Shown here: positions 8,823 through 16,724 of the stretch, in pieces
How positions within the stretch are numbered: the first letter of the stretch is position 1
Layout: every line of letters starts with the position of its first letter
Origin: an uncultured Cytophagales bacterium
GTDB taxonomy: Bacteria > Bacteroidota > Bacteroidia > Cytophagales > Thermoflexibacteraceae
Assembly (NCBI GenBank): GCA_938039675.1
Contig: CALHUI010000014.1
Location: 186,001 to 250,000 of the forward strand
DNA: 64,000 nt
Direction of reading: 5' to 3'
Translations under genes and position numbers: made by a program
Notes under the pieces: model-generated
The model's database searches: none
Told to the model about the DNA's origin: nothing
The model's input: only the letters and a program-made list of their open reading frames with translations

Positions 8823-9785
8823 CTACAACGCCACCAATTCAATAATTTCGCCGAGAGGCGCTCTGAACACTACCGCTTTGGGGGCTTCTTCGTTGCGGAT
8901 AGGCAAGCCCACGCGGCTGATGATTTCATAGCCCGCTGCCGCGATTTTTTGTGCGGCTTGTTCCAAATCGGGTGATTGCCAGCAGGCGGAAGCTACACCC
9001 GTTTTTTCAAACGAGCAGGGGAAAGTTTGGTAGTCATAGGTAGGATTATGAGGCGCGTAAACGTGTTGTTCCATGCCTACGCGATGCGTGCCGTGCCCCA
9101 TCAGGAGCATATCAAAGCCCATATCGGGAGGCCCTGCCATAATTTTGGCTGCAAGCGGTTGTTTCAGCAGCAGGTCGTTCACGGGCAAAATGCCCAGTAC
9201 AGGCCGCCAAAACTCCTCTATCGGGCTGCGGTCTTTCATAGAAATCACCACGTTGGCAGGTGAATTAATACCCTCCACAGCAGACTCTTTCAACAGCGAC
9301 ACACCTCCTTTGCGGCGGACAATCTGTGTAACAAAGATTTGTTCGCCCGAAGGGCCGATAAACGCCGCACTCTTCATAACCACCATACCCAGTGGTTCGG
9401 GGCCTTCGGCATCAAACTCCGCCGGTTCGGAAACTGCACCAAATCGGTGGCGCAATACGCGGTAGTAGGCGCTGTCTATATCGGGTGTGCCTGCCTCAAT
9501 TACAGCCATGCCTAAGTCCCATGGGCGGGCACCCAAGCGATTAGGCGGCGCTTCGGTAAGTGAGGTCTCCAACAAGCGCACAAGCGAGCCTTCCGCGTGC
9601 CCCAATAGCGCATAGCGTCCCAAGTGTTTGCCAAAATTTTGCCGTTGCACGGCATTGAGCACGCCTTCCTGCCGAATTTGATAGCCAAGTGCCTGCACAT
9701 AAAATCGCATACTTTGCACCCAGCAATTGGTAACAACACTGACAGCCTGCAATGAACCCGTTAAAAGAGCCTGTTCCATAACCAC
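8823..9785 (-). CDS. VOC (glyoxalase/dioxygenase superfamily) protein
   Basis: 320 residues made of two vicinal-oxygen-chelate-like halves. The N-terminal half has the typical VTNCWVQSMRFYVQALGYQI beta-alpha start, and the C-terminal half has SPIEEFWRPVLGILPV and ends in AVVFRAPLGEIIELVAL, where the final Glu is the position of the usual metal ligand. No specific activity can be assigned: the superfamily includes glyoxalases, dioxygenases and resistance proteins. The gene is convergent with the response regulator (3-nt gap). ATG at 9785 or 9779; a Bacteroidota-type promoter lies just upstream. Confidence 0.7.
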   Translation of the reverse strand: MVMEQALLTGSLQAVSVVTNCWVQSMRFYVQALGYQIRQEGVLNAVQRQNFGKHLGRYALLGHAEGSLVRLLETSLTEAPPNRLGARPWDLGMAVIEAGTPDIDSAYYRVLRHRFGAVSEPAEFDAEGPEPLGMVVMKSAAFIGPSGEQIFVTQIVRRKGGVSLLKESAVEGINSPANVVISMKDRSPIEEFWRPVLGILPVNDLLLKQPLAAKIMAGPPDMGFDMLLMGHGTHRVGMEQHVYAPHNPTYDYQTFPCSFEKTGVASACWQSPDLEQAAQKIAAAGYEIISRVGLPIRNEEAPKAVVFRAPLGEIIELVAL

Positions 9786-9801
9786 ATTTTTTTGATGTGC
9801 C

Positions 9802-9831
9802 CAAATGTAGATAGTTTTTAGCTTGCGGCAA
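9802..9831 (-). promoter_or_regulatory. Bacteroidota-type promoter of the VOC gene
   Basis: On the minus strand TACATTTG (9802-9809) matches the -7 consensus TAnnTTTG. A TTG (9829-9831) lies exactly 19 nt further upstream at the -33 position. The start codon is 16 nt downstream of the -7 box. Confidence 0.6.
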
Positions 9832-9900
9832 GGGGTAACTTTTAACAGTTTTGTGCGTAAAATACTTGCAATAATCCGAATGCAGTCGCTTTACTCTCTA

Positions 9901-9932
9901 TTGCTTCTTTCGGAAAGATTCATTTAATTTTG
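9901..9932 (+). promoter_or_regulatory. Promoter of the DksA-like gene
   Basis: TAATTTTG (9925-9932) matches TAnnTTTG; TTG at 9901-9903 is a possible -33 element with a 21-nt spacer, slightly longer than usual. The start codon is 27 nt downstream. Confidence 0.5.
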
Positions 9933-9959
9933 CGTCCATAAAATATCGGGCTAAACCAT

Positions 9960-10343
9960 ATGAAATCGGAAGAAAAACTTCGTTACTCTGAGTCAGAACT
10001 AAAAGAGTTTGAAGAGTTGATATTGAGCAAGTTGCAAAAATCGCGTGAGGAGTTACAACACTTAAAAGACTCTATCACACGCAAAAACACAGGAAGCGAT
10101 GATAATATAAGCAGCCTGAAATCTTTGGAAGACGGAGCCGATGCCCTTGAAAAAGAACAATTGAACCAATTAGCTGCCCGTACACAAAAATACATCACCC
10201 AGCTTGAAAATGCGTTGATTCGCATCAAAAACGGCACTTATGGCATTTGTATCGACACGGGCAAGTTAATCCCCAAAGAACGTCTTAGAGCCGTACCGCA
10301 CACGCAACAAACCATTGAGGCAAAACTGAATAAACTGCGATAA
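9960..10343 (+). CDS. DksA/TraR-type protein with degenerate zinc finger
   Basis: 127 residues. A long N-terminal helical hairpin (about 8-85, rich in Glu, Lys and Leu) precedes GTYGICIDTGKLIPKERLRA, the position of the DksA zinc finger. Only one Cys (97) is left: the second Cys of the first CxxC is Thr, and the second CxxC is absent. This Cys-poor form is common in Bacteroidota homologues. DksA-type proteins reach into the secondary channel of RNA polymerase and adjust transcription, often with ppGpp; whether this variant does so is inferred. A strong hairpin terminator follows. Confidence 0.85.
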   Translation: MKSEEKLRYSESELKEFEELILSKLQKSREELQHLKDSITRKNTGSDDNISSLKSLEDGADALEKEQLNQLAARTQKYITQLENALIRIKNGTYGICIDTGKLIPKERLRAVPHTQQTIEAKLNKLR

Positions 10344-10372
10344 TTATATTTTTCACTTGATACTATCCACAG

Positions 10373-10403
10373 CCCTAAAGGTAAGCACTGCCTTTAGGGT
10401 TTT
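10373..10403 (+). terminator. Intrinsic terminator after the DksA-like gene
   Basis: CCCTAAAGG (10373-10381) and CCTTTAGGG (10391-10399) form a perfect 9-bp stem with a 9-nt loop, followed by TTTT (10400-10403). It lies between the DksA-like gene and scpB, only 11 nt before the ATG of scpB at 10415. Confidence 0.8.
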
Positions 10404-10414
10404 CCGTTACAGCC

Positions 10415-10993
10415 ATGTCCGCACCCTCCATCTTTTTAATGAACCACATTGAGGCCATGATTTTCTGTGCGACTACCCCTGTACGTGCCGATGAATTACG
10501 GCAGTGCCTCACCGAAATGCTGGCAACCGAAATACCCGCAGAAGACGTACAGGCAGCATTAGATGCGCTCCAAAACCGATATAATCGCGATGATACCGCC
10601 CTCCAACTGATACGCGTGGCAGGCGGTTATCAATTGCTCACCAAACCCGCCTACAAGCAAAGCGTAGGGCTTTTGCTGAAAAATACGTCTAAAAAACGAT
10701 TGTCGCAGCCTGTTCTGGAAACGCTTGCCATTATTGCCTACAAACAGCCCATTACCAAAGCACAGGTTGAACAAATTAGAGGCGTGGCATGCGATTATGC
10801 CCTGCAAAAATTATTAGAAAAAGAATTGATAGAAATCAGAGGAAAATCTGACAGCCCCGGACGGCCTTTGCTGTATGGCACGAGCCCTGCCTTCATGCAA
10901 TATTTTAACTTGAACGATTTAAAAGACCTGCCGCAACCCAAAGACTTACCGCAGGAGGAGAATCAAAATTTATTATCTCACGAAACCGAATAA
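10415..10993 (+). CDS. scpB: Segregation and condensation protein B
   Basis: 192 residues. ScpB is the winged-helix (kite) partner of ScpA and SMC in the condensin complex that compacts and separates chromosomes. The core LSQPVLETLAIIAYKQPITK and the GRPLLYGTSPAFMQYFNL segment are characteristic. ATG 10439 (MNHIEAMIFCATTP) is an equally good start, because conserved sequence begins there and the 10415 start almost touches the terminator. No scpA is found next to it. A pseudouridine synthase gene follows, a common neighbour. Confidence 0.93.
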   Translation: MSAPSIFLMNHIEAMIFCATTPVRADELRQCLTEMLATEIPAEDVQAALDALQNRYNRDDTALQLIRVAGGYQLLTKPAYKQSVGLLLKNTSKKRLSQPVLETLAIIAYKQPITKAQVEQIRGVACDYALQKLLEKELIEIRGKSDSPGRPLLYGTSPAFMQYFNLNDLKDLPQPKDLPQEENQNLLSHETE

Positions 10994-11017
10994 AAAAGAA
11001 ATCCGATAAAACAACTG

Positions 11018-11025
11018 TATCTTTG
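11018..11025 (+). promoter_or_regulatory. -7 promoter element upstream of the pseudouridine synthase gene
   Basis: TATCTTTG matches TAnnTTTG exactly and lies in the 116-nt gap after scpB. The predicted transcript would have a leader of about 80 nt before ATG 11110. No convincing -33 TTG is seen at 19 nt. Confidence 0.45.
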
Positions 11026-11109
11026 CAACCAAAGCAATTTATTTTTTCGGCCTGTCGTGAGATAGACCGTAAATTTGCCAATTACATTTATTTGCAATCA
11101 GTCATTTTT

Positions 11110-12294
11110 ATGAACAAGAAACCAGCGAAGCCCGCAAAGTCAGGCTTCAAGCAGGACAAAGGTCGTGCACAAAGCGGTAAGAAGCCTTTCCGAAATGCAT
11201 CATCGAGCGATGGCAACAAAGGCACTTTCCATGCGAAACCCTCTCTTCGCAAACAATTTGAAAGCAACAACAGCGGCGGCAACTTCCGCAGGGAAGGCGG
11301 CAAGAGCGAACGCCCTTCATTCCGCAAACGCTTTGATAACGACAGCAACAACAGCGGCGGCAACTTCCGCAGGGAAGGCGGCAGCCAAAACAAGGGCAGT
11401 TACTACTGGTGGAAAGATATTCCCGAGGGCTACGAGCGCAACTCAAAAAGCACCTCACCGCGCCGTAAAACCCAAAAAACTTTGCATACACCCGACTACG
11501 ACATGTCCAAAATCAAGGGCATAGGAGAATCTAAAGGCATCAAGTTAAATCCGAGTGAAGGTATTCGCCTGAACCGATTTATTGCCAATGCCGGCATTTC
11601 CTCACGCAGAGAGGCTGATAAGATTATTGAAAGTGGGCGAGTGTCGGTCAATGGCAAGGTTATTACCCAAATGGGTTATCGTGTAAAGCCTTCCGACCGT
11701 GTAGAATTGGACGGCGAAATACTGAAACGCGAGCGCTTGGTCTATGTACTGTTAAACAAACCCAAAGATTACATTACAACAACAGATGACCCTCAGGAGC
11801 GCAAAACCGTTATGGAATTGGTAGAAGATGCCTGTGAGGAGCGCATCTATCCGGTAGGGCGTTTAGACCGCAATACAACCGGCTTACTATTGCTGACTAA
11901 CGATGGCGCATTGGCTGAGAAGTTGTCGCATCCATCTAATCAGGTAAAGAAAAACTACCAGTTGGAGCTAAATAAGCCATTGGAAGAAAGCCATTTTGAC
12001 CAAATCATGAATGGGATTGAGTTAGAAGATGGCTTTATCAAACCAGATAAACTTTCCTACATGACCGACGACCGCATGATTCTTTCCATTGACATTCACA
12101 GCGGCAGAAACCGCATCGTAAGACGGATTTTTGAACATTTCGGGTATGAAGTTGTGCGTTTGGACAGAGCAACCTACGCAGGACTTACCAAAAAAGGACT
12201 GCCGCGTGGTCACTGGCGTTATTTGACTCAACAGGAAGTCATTCGCCTGAAATTCTTTACGGGCAAGAGCAAGAAAACAACCTCGAAAGACTAA
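11110..12294 (+). CDS. RluB/RsuA-type 23S rRNA pseudouridine synthase
   Basis: 394 residues from ATG 11110; an in-frame TTG at 11023 is unlikely since it overlaps the promoter. The N-terminal 150 residues are basic, rich in Lys, Arg, Gly, Asn and Ser and probably disordered, with two perfect 39-nt direct repeats (see the repeat entry). The S4 RNA-binding domain follows (IRLNRFIANAGISSRREADK), then the catalytic domain with VGRLDRNTTGLLLLTN, which carries the catalytic Asp, and GRNRIVRRIFEHFGYEV. RsuA/RluB-type enzymes convert specific uridines of rRNA to pseudouridine. Basic extensions are common in Bacteroidota members and may help to bind rRNA. Confidence 0.9.
   Translation: MNKKPAKPAKSGFKQDKGRAQSGKKPFRNASSSDGNKGTFHAKPSLRKQFESNNSGGNFRREGGKSERPSFRKRFDNDSNNSGGNFRREGGSQNKGSYYWWKDIPEGYERNSKSTSPRRKTQKTLHTPDYDMSKIKGIGESKGIKLNPSEGIRLNRFIANAGISSRREADKIIESGRVSVNGKVITQMGYRVKPSDRVELDGEILKRERLVYVLLNKPKDYITTTDDPQERKTVMELVEDACEERIYPVGRLDRNTTGLLLLTNDGALAEKLSHPSNQVKKNYQLELNKPLEESHFDQIMNGIELEDGFIKPDKLSYMTDDRMILSIDIHSGRNRIVRRIFEHFGYEVVRLDRATYAGLTKKGLPRGHWRYLTQQEVIRLKFFTGKSKKTTSKD
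11263..11382 (+). repeat. Two in-frame 39-nt direct repeats in the disordered region
   Basis: Identical 39-nt units at 11263-11301 and 11344-11382 are 81 nt apart (27 codons), coding for SNNSGGNFRREGG twice. They lie within the pseudouridine synthase coding region and preserve the frame. This is a recent internal duplication and a likely site of length variation. Confidence 0.9.
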
Positions 12295-12339
12295 AACCAA
12301 GCATCAAAAAAACTGCTTCTCACAGGAGCGGTTTTTTTT
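11311..12339 (+). other. Placeholder note: catalytic part of the pseudouridine synthase gene
   Basis: Within this gene the low-complexity part ends near 11540, and the recognisable S4 plus catalytic domains run from about 11560 to 12250; the last 15 residues are basic. Confidence 0.5.
12306..12339. terminator. Bidirectional terminator between convergent genes
   Basis: AACTGCTTCT (12311-12320) pairs with AGGAGCGGTT (12324-12333) in a 10-bp stem with two G-U pairs. It is preceded by an A-run and followed by eight T, so it can end both the pseudouridine synthase and the leftward phosphatase transcripts. Confidence 0.75.
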
Positions 12340-12343
12340 GATT

Positions 12344-13822
12344 TTAAAGTTTAACACCGACTACGAGCATATCGTCCAATTGCTTTTCATGGCTTTGCTT
12401 TTGCCACTCTTCAATGAAGGTATGGAGTTGTTGTTTCTGCCTATCAACAGGCAACTGATGAATAACACCAAGCAATTTGATAAAGTTTTTAGAACCGAGT
12501 TTGCGCTTATGTTCACCGCCAATCTGGTCGCGGTAGCCATCGGTAAAAGCATAGGCAAACACTTTGTCGGCCAAGGGTTCTATATATTCATGGAATGTTT
12601 CACGCGATTTGTTATCGCCGATGCTCATTTTATCGCCTTTTAGGATTTTGCTGTTTCCCTTGTTATCGAACAGTACAATATTACTTTTAGCCCCTGCAAA
12701 TAAGAGTGTCTGAGCAGTCGGGTCAATCACCATTATGCTGATATCCATGCCATCCTGATTGCCTGTGGTTTCCTGCTTCAGTGCATTATAAATTTTGACT
12801 CTCAAACTGTTCAAAATTTGGGCAGGCGAAAGCACATGTTCCGTCTTTACTATCTCATGAACAAAGTTGATGCCTATCAGGCTCATAAATGCGCCCGGCA
12901 CACCGTGCCCTGTACAGTCGCCGACTATCAGGATTTTCTTTCCGCCTATTTGCTTTGCCCAGAAAAAATCGCCGCTGACAACATCGCGAGGTTTGTAGAA
13001 AACAAAATATTCATGAAAAATCTCCTGCATTTGCTCCTCATTGGGCAAAAGGGCTTCTTGTATGCGCTGAGCATACTGTATGCTTGATTTAATATCAAAA
13101 TTTTGTTTTTGCAACAATTGATTAACTTTGAAAAGTTGTTCGTTGCTAGCGTGCAACTCTTCGGCTGTTTGTTTAATCTCCTCCATGTAGGCATCGCTGC
13201 GTTCAATAGTAACCATAAGTTCCTGTTGCTGCTCATTCAGAATTTTGGCATAGAGCGTATCTTTAAGGGTTTGCTTGTACAGCATGTATGCCCATGTTCC
13301 TGAAATGCCCGATACGGCTACCGCTAAAATACCGTGAAAGATGAAAGCCGTTAAGCTCATATAGTCAAGTTGTGTAAAGTAGATTTGTTTGTAGCCTATA
13401 TATTGTAAATAAGCAAAGGTGGCGTGATGAATCAACACTATAATAATTAATGGAATCTGTAAGCGCCAGTTCCGGTAAATAATTAGCACGGTAGAGCTAA
13501 TGAAAACCCAGAAGTGCATTTCAAACAAGCCGTGCATCTGGTAAATAAACTGGGCTGCAAAAATGGCAGATATGGCACTCAGCACGTACTGATATAACGA
13601 AGACTGCGGCAGTAGCCACTTTGTCGTATAATATAAGCCCAAACAACTCCCCCCTACTACTAAGGCAATCAGCCATGTGTCGTAAAAAGGTGCTATGGCA
13701 AGTCCAAACAGAAATTTGACTGCTAACAGGTAATTGACAATCGTGTCCGATTTTTTATTGAGATTGCTAAGAGCAGCCTTTATTTCCTGCTTGGAAAGTT
13801 GATTAGGGTCATTGGTATTCAT
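12344..13822 (-). CDS. Membrane-anchored PP2C/SpoIIE-type protein phosphatase
   Basis: 492 residues. Residues about 25-190 hold about six transmembrane helices with no recognised domain name. A coiled coil follows (about 200-255, rich in Glu, Gln and Leu). The C-terminal 240 residues are a SpoIIE/PP2C domain with SGDFFWAKQIGGKKILIVGD, the metal-binding DCTGHGVPGAFMS motif and FAYAFTDGYRDQIGG near the end. These enzymes remove phosphate from Ser/Thr, often on anti-sigma-factor antagonists. The DCTGHG motif is intact, so activity is likely; the substrate is unknown. The upstream gene on the same strand ends 26 nt before its start. Confidence 0.88.
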   Translation of the reverse strand: MNTNDPNQLSKQEIKAALSNLNKKSDTIVNYLLAVKFLFGLAIAPFYDTWLIALVVGGSCLGLYYTTKWLLPQSSLYQYVLSAISAIFAAQFIYQMHGLFEMHFWVFISSTVLIIYRNWRLQIPLIIIVLIHHATFAYLQYIGYKQIYFTQLDYMSLTAFIFHGILAVAVSGISGTWAYMLYKQTLKDTLYAKILNEQQQELMVTIERSDAYMEEIKQTAEELHASNEQLFKVNQLLQKQNFDIKSSIQYAQRIQEALLPNEEQMQEIFHEYFVFYKPRDVVSGDFFWAKQIGGKKILIVGDCTGHGVPGAFMSLIGINFVHEIVKTEHVLSPAQILNSLRVKIYNALKQETTGNQDGMDISIMVIDPTAQTLLFAGAKSNIVLFDNKGNSKILKGDKMSIGDNKSRETFHEYIEPLADKVFAYAFTDGYRDQIGGEHKRKLGSKNFIKLLGVIHQLPVDRQKQQLHTFIEEWQKQSHEKQLDDMLVVGVKL

Positions 13823-13848
13823 TTAAAGACAATGTAATAGAACCGTAT

Positions 13849-14469
13849 TTATTGTGTTGCCTCATCCCATTCAATAGCACAACCATAGGCAATGGTTGCC
13901 AACGAATCAAACGCAGGAAGTGGTTTTCTGGTTATGAGGCTGTACAAAGCCTGTTCTACATAATTGGTTGCCGGGTCTGTACAATAACGGGAACGGTTGT
14001 AGTTCCCCCTGAAATAGAGTGTATTATCTGCCTGAATAATGGCGGCCTGAGGCGTAGAATAGACCCCGCAGGCACGGGCTAAGGATTCATCTTTGTCATG
14101 GATAACGGTGATGCCTTCGGGCAAATAGCCTTTGGCCTTTTCAAGGTCTTGTACGTCGGGTATTACAGCAAAGAAATCTATCTGCTGCCTATATGCACGA
14201 TACAGGGTATTAAAATGCTGCAAATTGAACCTTGAACAAGGGCAAGAAGGGCTGAAAAAGTGCAACAGCATGGGCCTACGGTGTTTTTGCGGTTGCAAAA
14301 TGCTATCGCTAAATGCTATTACCTGACCGGGAGGCACGACCTTATAATTACTTGGAACAGGTGTAGGGAGCAGATACTGTATTTCTTGCTGCCAGAAAGT
14401 CCAAGCTATCAGCAACAATAGAGAAGTACTAACAACTAACCATGTTAAAAATCGCAAAAATTGTTTCAT
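13849..14469 (-). CDS. Membrane-anchored thioredoxin-like protein
   Basis: 206 residues from ATG 14469 (an upstream in-frame TTG at 14487 is less likely). One N-terminal transmembrane helix (about 8-28), then a thioredoxin fold: LLHFFSPSCPCSRFNLQHF has a C-x-C pair (CPC) plus a preceding strand, where classic thioredoxins have C-x-x-C, and GVYSTPQAAIIQADNTLYFRG has the cis-Pro loop. It resembles DUF6436-type proteins. It is probably anchored in the inner membrane with the domain facing the periplasm. The redox role is inferred. It lies 26 nt upstream of the phosphatase gene on the same strand and may be co-transcribed. Confidence 0.7.
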   Translation of the reverse strand: MKQFLRFLTWLVVSTSLLLLIAWTFWQQEIQYLLPTPVPSNYKVVPPGQVIAFSDSILQPQKHRRPMLLHFFSPSCPCSRFNLQHFNTLYRAYRQQIDFFAVIPDVQDLEKAKGYLPEGITVIHDKDESLARACGVYSTPQAAIIQADNTLYFRGNYNRSRYCTDPATNYVEQALYSLITRKPLPAFDSLATIAYGCAIEWDEATQ

Positions 14470-14726
14470 CGTAGATTGTATATTCAAATCCTGTTGTATC
14501 AGTACTCTCTGAGGAAAATACTTGCAATAGTTTTTGACTGTTTGATATGTATAGTTTAGAGGAAAGGAAACAAGCCAACTGTTGAAGTTGTCATGCTTTT
14601 TAAAACTTATTCAGCCTTCTAAGTGTTTTGCCATAAGTACATCAATTAGGGAACAAAATAAAACCAAAGTAAATTATTTAGCAATTGGCTTTTTTATCAA
14701 ATCTTTTCAGCGATTATCTAACCACT
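14470..14726. other. Intergenic stretch with no gene seen
   Basis: AT-rich divergent region between the thioredoxin-like gene and the small membrane protein gene. The open frames here are weak (no family resemblance, unlikely composition). It should hold promoters for both neighbours, but I see no clean TAnnTTTG box. Confidence 0.4.
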
Positions 14727-14942
14727 ATGCAACAGCCCCCCCGCTGGAAAATGGCGGTGCTCATTTGGATAGCCATTTATCCTACGCTTACTTTTTTATT
14801 GTTTCTGATAGGCGATTACATCAATCAAATTTCTTTTTTACCCTTTCGCACGCTGCTGCTAACACTGATTATTGTGCCGCTGATGGTTTTTGTGTTGTTA
14901 CCTATGCTAAGCAAACTGCTGCGCCGATGGCTGCACGGTTAA
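14727..14942 (+). CDS. Small two-helix membrane protein
   Basis: 71 residues from ATG 14727 (MQQPPRWKMAVLIWIAIYP). It has two transmembrane helices (about 8-28 and 36-58) and a basic end (SKLLRRWLHG). The PPRWKM start, the LIWIAIYPTL helix and the PLMVFVLLPMLSKLLRRWL end closely resemble the membrane tail found at the C-terminus of some antibiotic-biosynthesis-monooxygenase (ABM) domain proteins. Here the ABM domain is absent and no remnant of it is visible upstream. Stand-alone versions may exist, so decay is not proven. Function unknown. Confidence 0.6.
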   Translation: MQQPPRWKMAVLIWIAIYPTLTFLLFLIGDYINQISFLPFRTLLLTLIIVPLMVFVLLPMLSKLLRRWLHG

Positions 14943-15029
14943 TTTGACTACTACATCATTTTTTATATTTTCACCAAAAAACTGATAGGGTTCTTATCTA
15001 TTTTTTCTGCTGCTGTCCATACAAGATAC

Positions 15030-15327
15030 ATGGGTGAATACTCATGGGTCTGCCTGCACACCGGTTCGCCCAAAAATTGGTATGACGACTACGTGCACCT
15101 TGTCAAGCCGATTGCAGTAAAAAACGCGAAAAGAGGAAGAAGCACCGGGCAAATACAGGCAGTCTGATAGCAACTGCTGCATTTATCGGAGTTGCTGTCT
15201 TGGCATTGTTGGCGTAATGATTTCCGGTCGTAAAAAGGATAAATCGGGACGAGTGTGGGGCTCCGCTGGTATCATCCTTGGCGCAATGGTTGTTCTTATT
15301 AAACTTGCCGAACGCATTTTTGACTGA
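15030..15327 (+). pseudogene. Possible decayed small membrane protein gene
   Basis: Three frames carry pieces of protein-like sequence. Frame 1 (15030-15167) reads MGEYSWVCLHTGSPKNWYDD and ends at TGA. A second frame, without an in-frame start, reads a hydrophobic helix SLIATAAFIGVAVLALLA and stops at TAA 15215-15217. A third frame starts at ATG 15217 (the stop and start overlap as TAATG) and gives 36 residues with a second hydrophobic helix, ending TGA 15325-15327. This may be one gene broken by two indels, or two tiny overlapping ORFs. No family recognised. The rest of 14943-15434 holds nothing else I can support. Confidence 0.25.
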
Positions 15328-15434
15328 ATTTTGGGCAGTCAAGCAAACTGCAACACAATGTGCAGAACAAATGTATGTCGGATTTCGGATGTAAAACGAA
15401 AGGTATAAATCTGTGCCCTCTACCGGTTTCCGTT

Positions 15435-16724
15435 TCAATTAGCATTTCCGTAATAAATCCCAACATTGAGGCCTATCCATTGCAGCGATGTATTATTTAC
15501 CTCTTGCAATAAATTGCCTAACGGCAGGTTCAAATGAGGCTCTACCTGCAAAGTAGCCCCTTTCAGCGGCATGCGCACACCTCCGCCTAAGTAGATGGTT
15601 CGGAAAGGCTGCACAGTATTTTCTACCGATTGTTTGGGGGTTTGTACCCTGCCTAAGAAAGTATTTTGGGCTATTGTTTCAACATGCGTTCCATTAACAG
15701 CCAAATAGCTGACGCCGCCGGCATTGAAAAATATTTTTTTACCTATGAAATATTTGATTGTCAGAGGTATTTGCACAAGATTGAGCCTGATGCGCGAATA
15801 CCGGGTTTCATCGACATAAACGGGTACTAATTGCTGCGTAGCAATAGGGTCGCGTTGCAAACTGTTAAATACGCGAAAGCGCTTTTCGGGCGTTTGGTAG
15901 GTGGTTTGCGCAAACTGAATGCTTGTTGAAACGGCGACCTTCTTTTGGATAAACAACTCCACACCCGCACCTACACCATAAAATGCCGCATGATTGTTCA
16001 CGGTTTTACCGTCGGTAATGCCCGAAAGAATCTGAATACCCGGCTGAACTTTTATTACTGTTCCCGTTTGTGAGGGTGTCAAATTATTTACGGGCAGATG
16101 AACAACTGCAAGCATAGGAAATTGCCAAGAGAAACTATCGGCAAGGGGCAGTGGCAGCAAATCAACTTGGGCAAGCATCACAGGTTCAGCCGTTGAAGGC
16201 GGCAGTTGCCGTTTTTCCGAGTGCGAATTTTGCTGCGGGCTTGATTTTGAGGCAGTTATGATTAGTGTTGATTCCGTAGGGAGCGTTCTAACCGATGCTC
16301 CGTTTTTTTGCCGAGTTACGGATGGTGTATGTTTGGCCGAAGGCATTGTTTTTTGAGCCACCTCAGCATTCGGTTGCAAAGTGTTATCGGGAACGGCAGC
16401 AAGGGTGGTATTTTGCTCTGCATTTTGCGGCTGGTTATCTTGCGGAACTGTTTGTATAGAAACCATTTTGGTGGAAGCCGTTGGCGGCAACACACGCCAG
16501 TAGTACACAGCAGACAGCCCCACGGCTGCAATCAGTATGGTTGCCGCAATGCGCAAGGCAGGGTGCTGCCGCAGAACTGCCATGCGTGCAGGCGATTTGT
16601 GCAGGTGATTCCCGTTAAACTGTTCCCACGCCCCTTGCTCGTAGGCAACAGGATAATTTTCCAGACTTTCGCGGAATTTTTGGGCTAATTTATCGTCAAA
16701 ATTATCGTCAAAATTATTTTCCAT
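15435..16724 (-). CDS. Membrane-anchored protein with beta-barrel-like C-terminus, candidate anti-sigma partner
   Basis: 429 residues. The N-terminus is acidic and soluble (MENNFDDNFDDKLAQKFRES, about 1-50), then one transmembrane helix (about 56-76), a Pro/Thr/Gln-rich linker (about 80-190) and a C-terminal part (about 220-429) with alternating hydrophobic/aromatic strands ending PLGNLLQEVNNTSLQWIGLNVGIYYG, like an outer-membrane beta-barrel (PorT/OmpW-like) domain. The start overlaps the ECF sigma gene by 11 nt, so the two are co-translated. By position it may be the sigma factor's anti-sigma partner, with the cytoplasmic N-terminus binding the sigma. No ZAS motif is seen. How a barrel joins an inner-membrane helix is unclear. 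Confidence 0.65.
   Translation of the reverse strand: MENNFDDNFDDKLAQKFRESLENYPVAYEQGAWEQFNGNHLHKSPARMAVLRQHPALRIAATILIAAVGLSAVYYWRVLPPTASTKMVSIQTVPQDNQPQNAEQNTTLAAVPDNTLQPNAEVAQKTMPSAKHTPSVTRQKNGASVRTLPTESTLIITASKSSPQQNSHSEKRQLPPSTAEPVMLAQVDLLPLPLADSFSWQFPMLAVVHLPVNNLTPSQTGTVIKVQPGIQILSGITDGKTVNNHAAFYGVGAGVELFIQKKVAVSTSIQFAQTTYQTPEKRFRVFNSLQRDPIATQQLVPVYVDETRYSRIRLNLVQIPLTIKYFIGKKIFFNAGGVSYLAVNGTHVETIAQNTFLGRVQTPKQSVENTVQPFRTIYLGGGVRMPLKGATLQVEPHLNLPLGNLLQEVNNTSLQWIGLNVGIYYGNAN

Noticed and set aside
11263-11382. Spaced direct repeats that could suggest a CRISPR-like array
   Set aside because: Only two units, in frame within a coding region, and coding for a low-complexity peptide. No cas genes in the window.
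15103-15438. Minus-strand open frame of 111 residues
   Set aside because: Composition unlike a protein, no resemblance to any family, and it overlaps the small plus-strand fragments.
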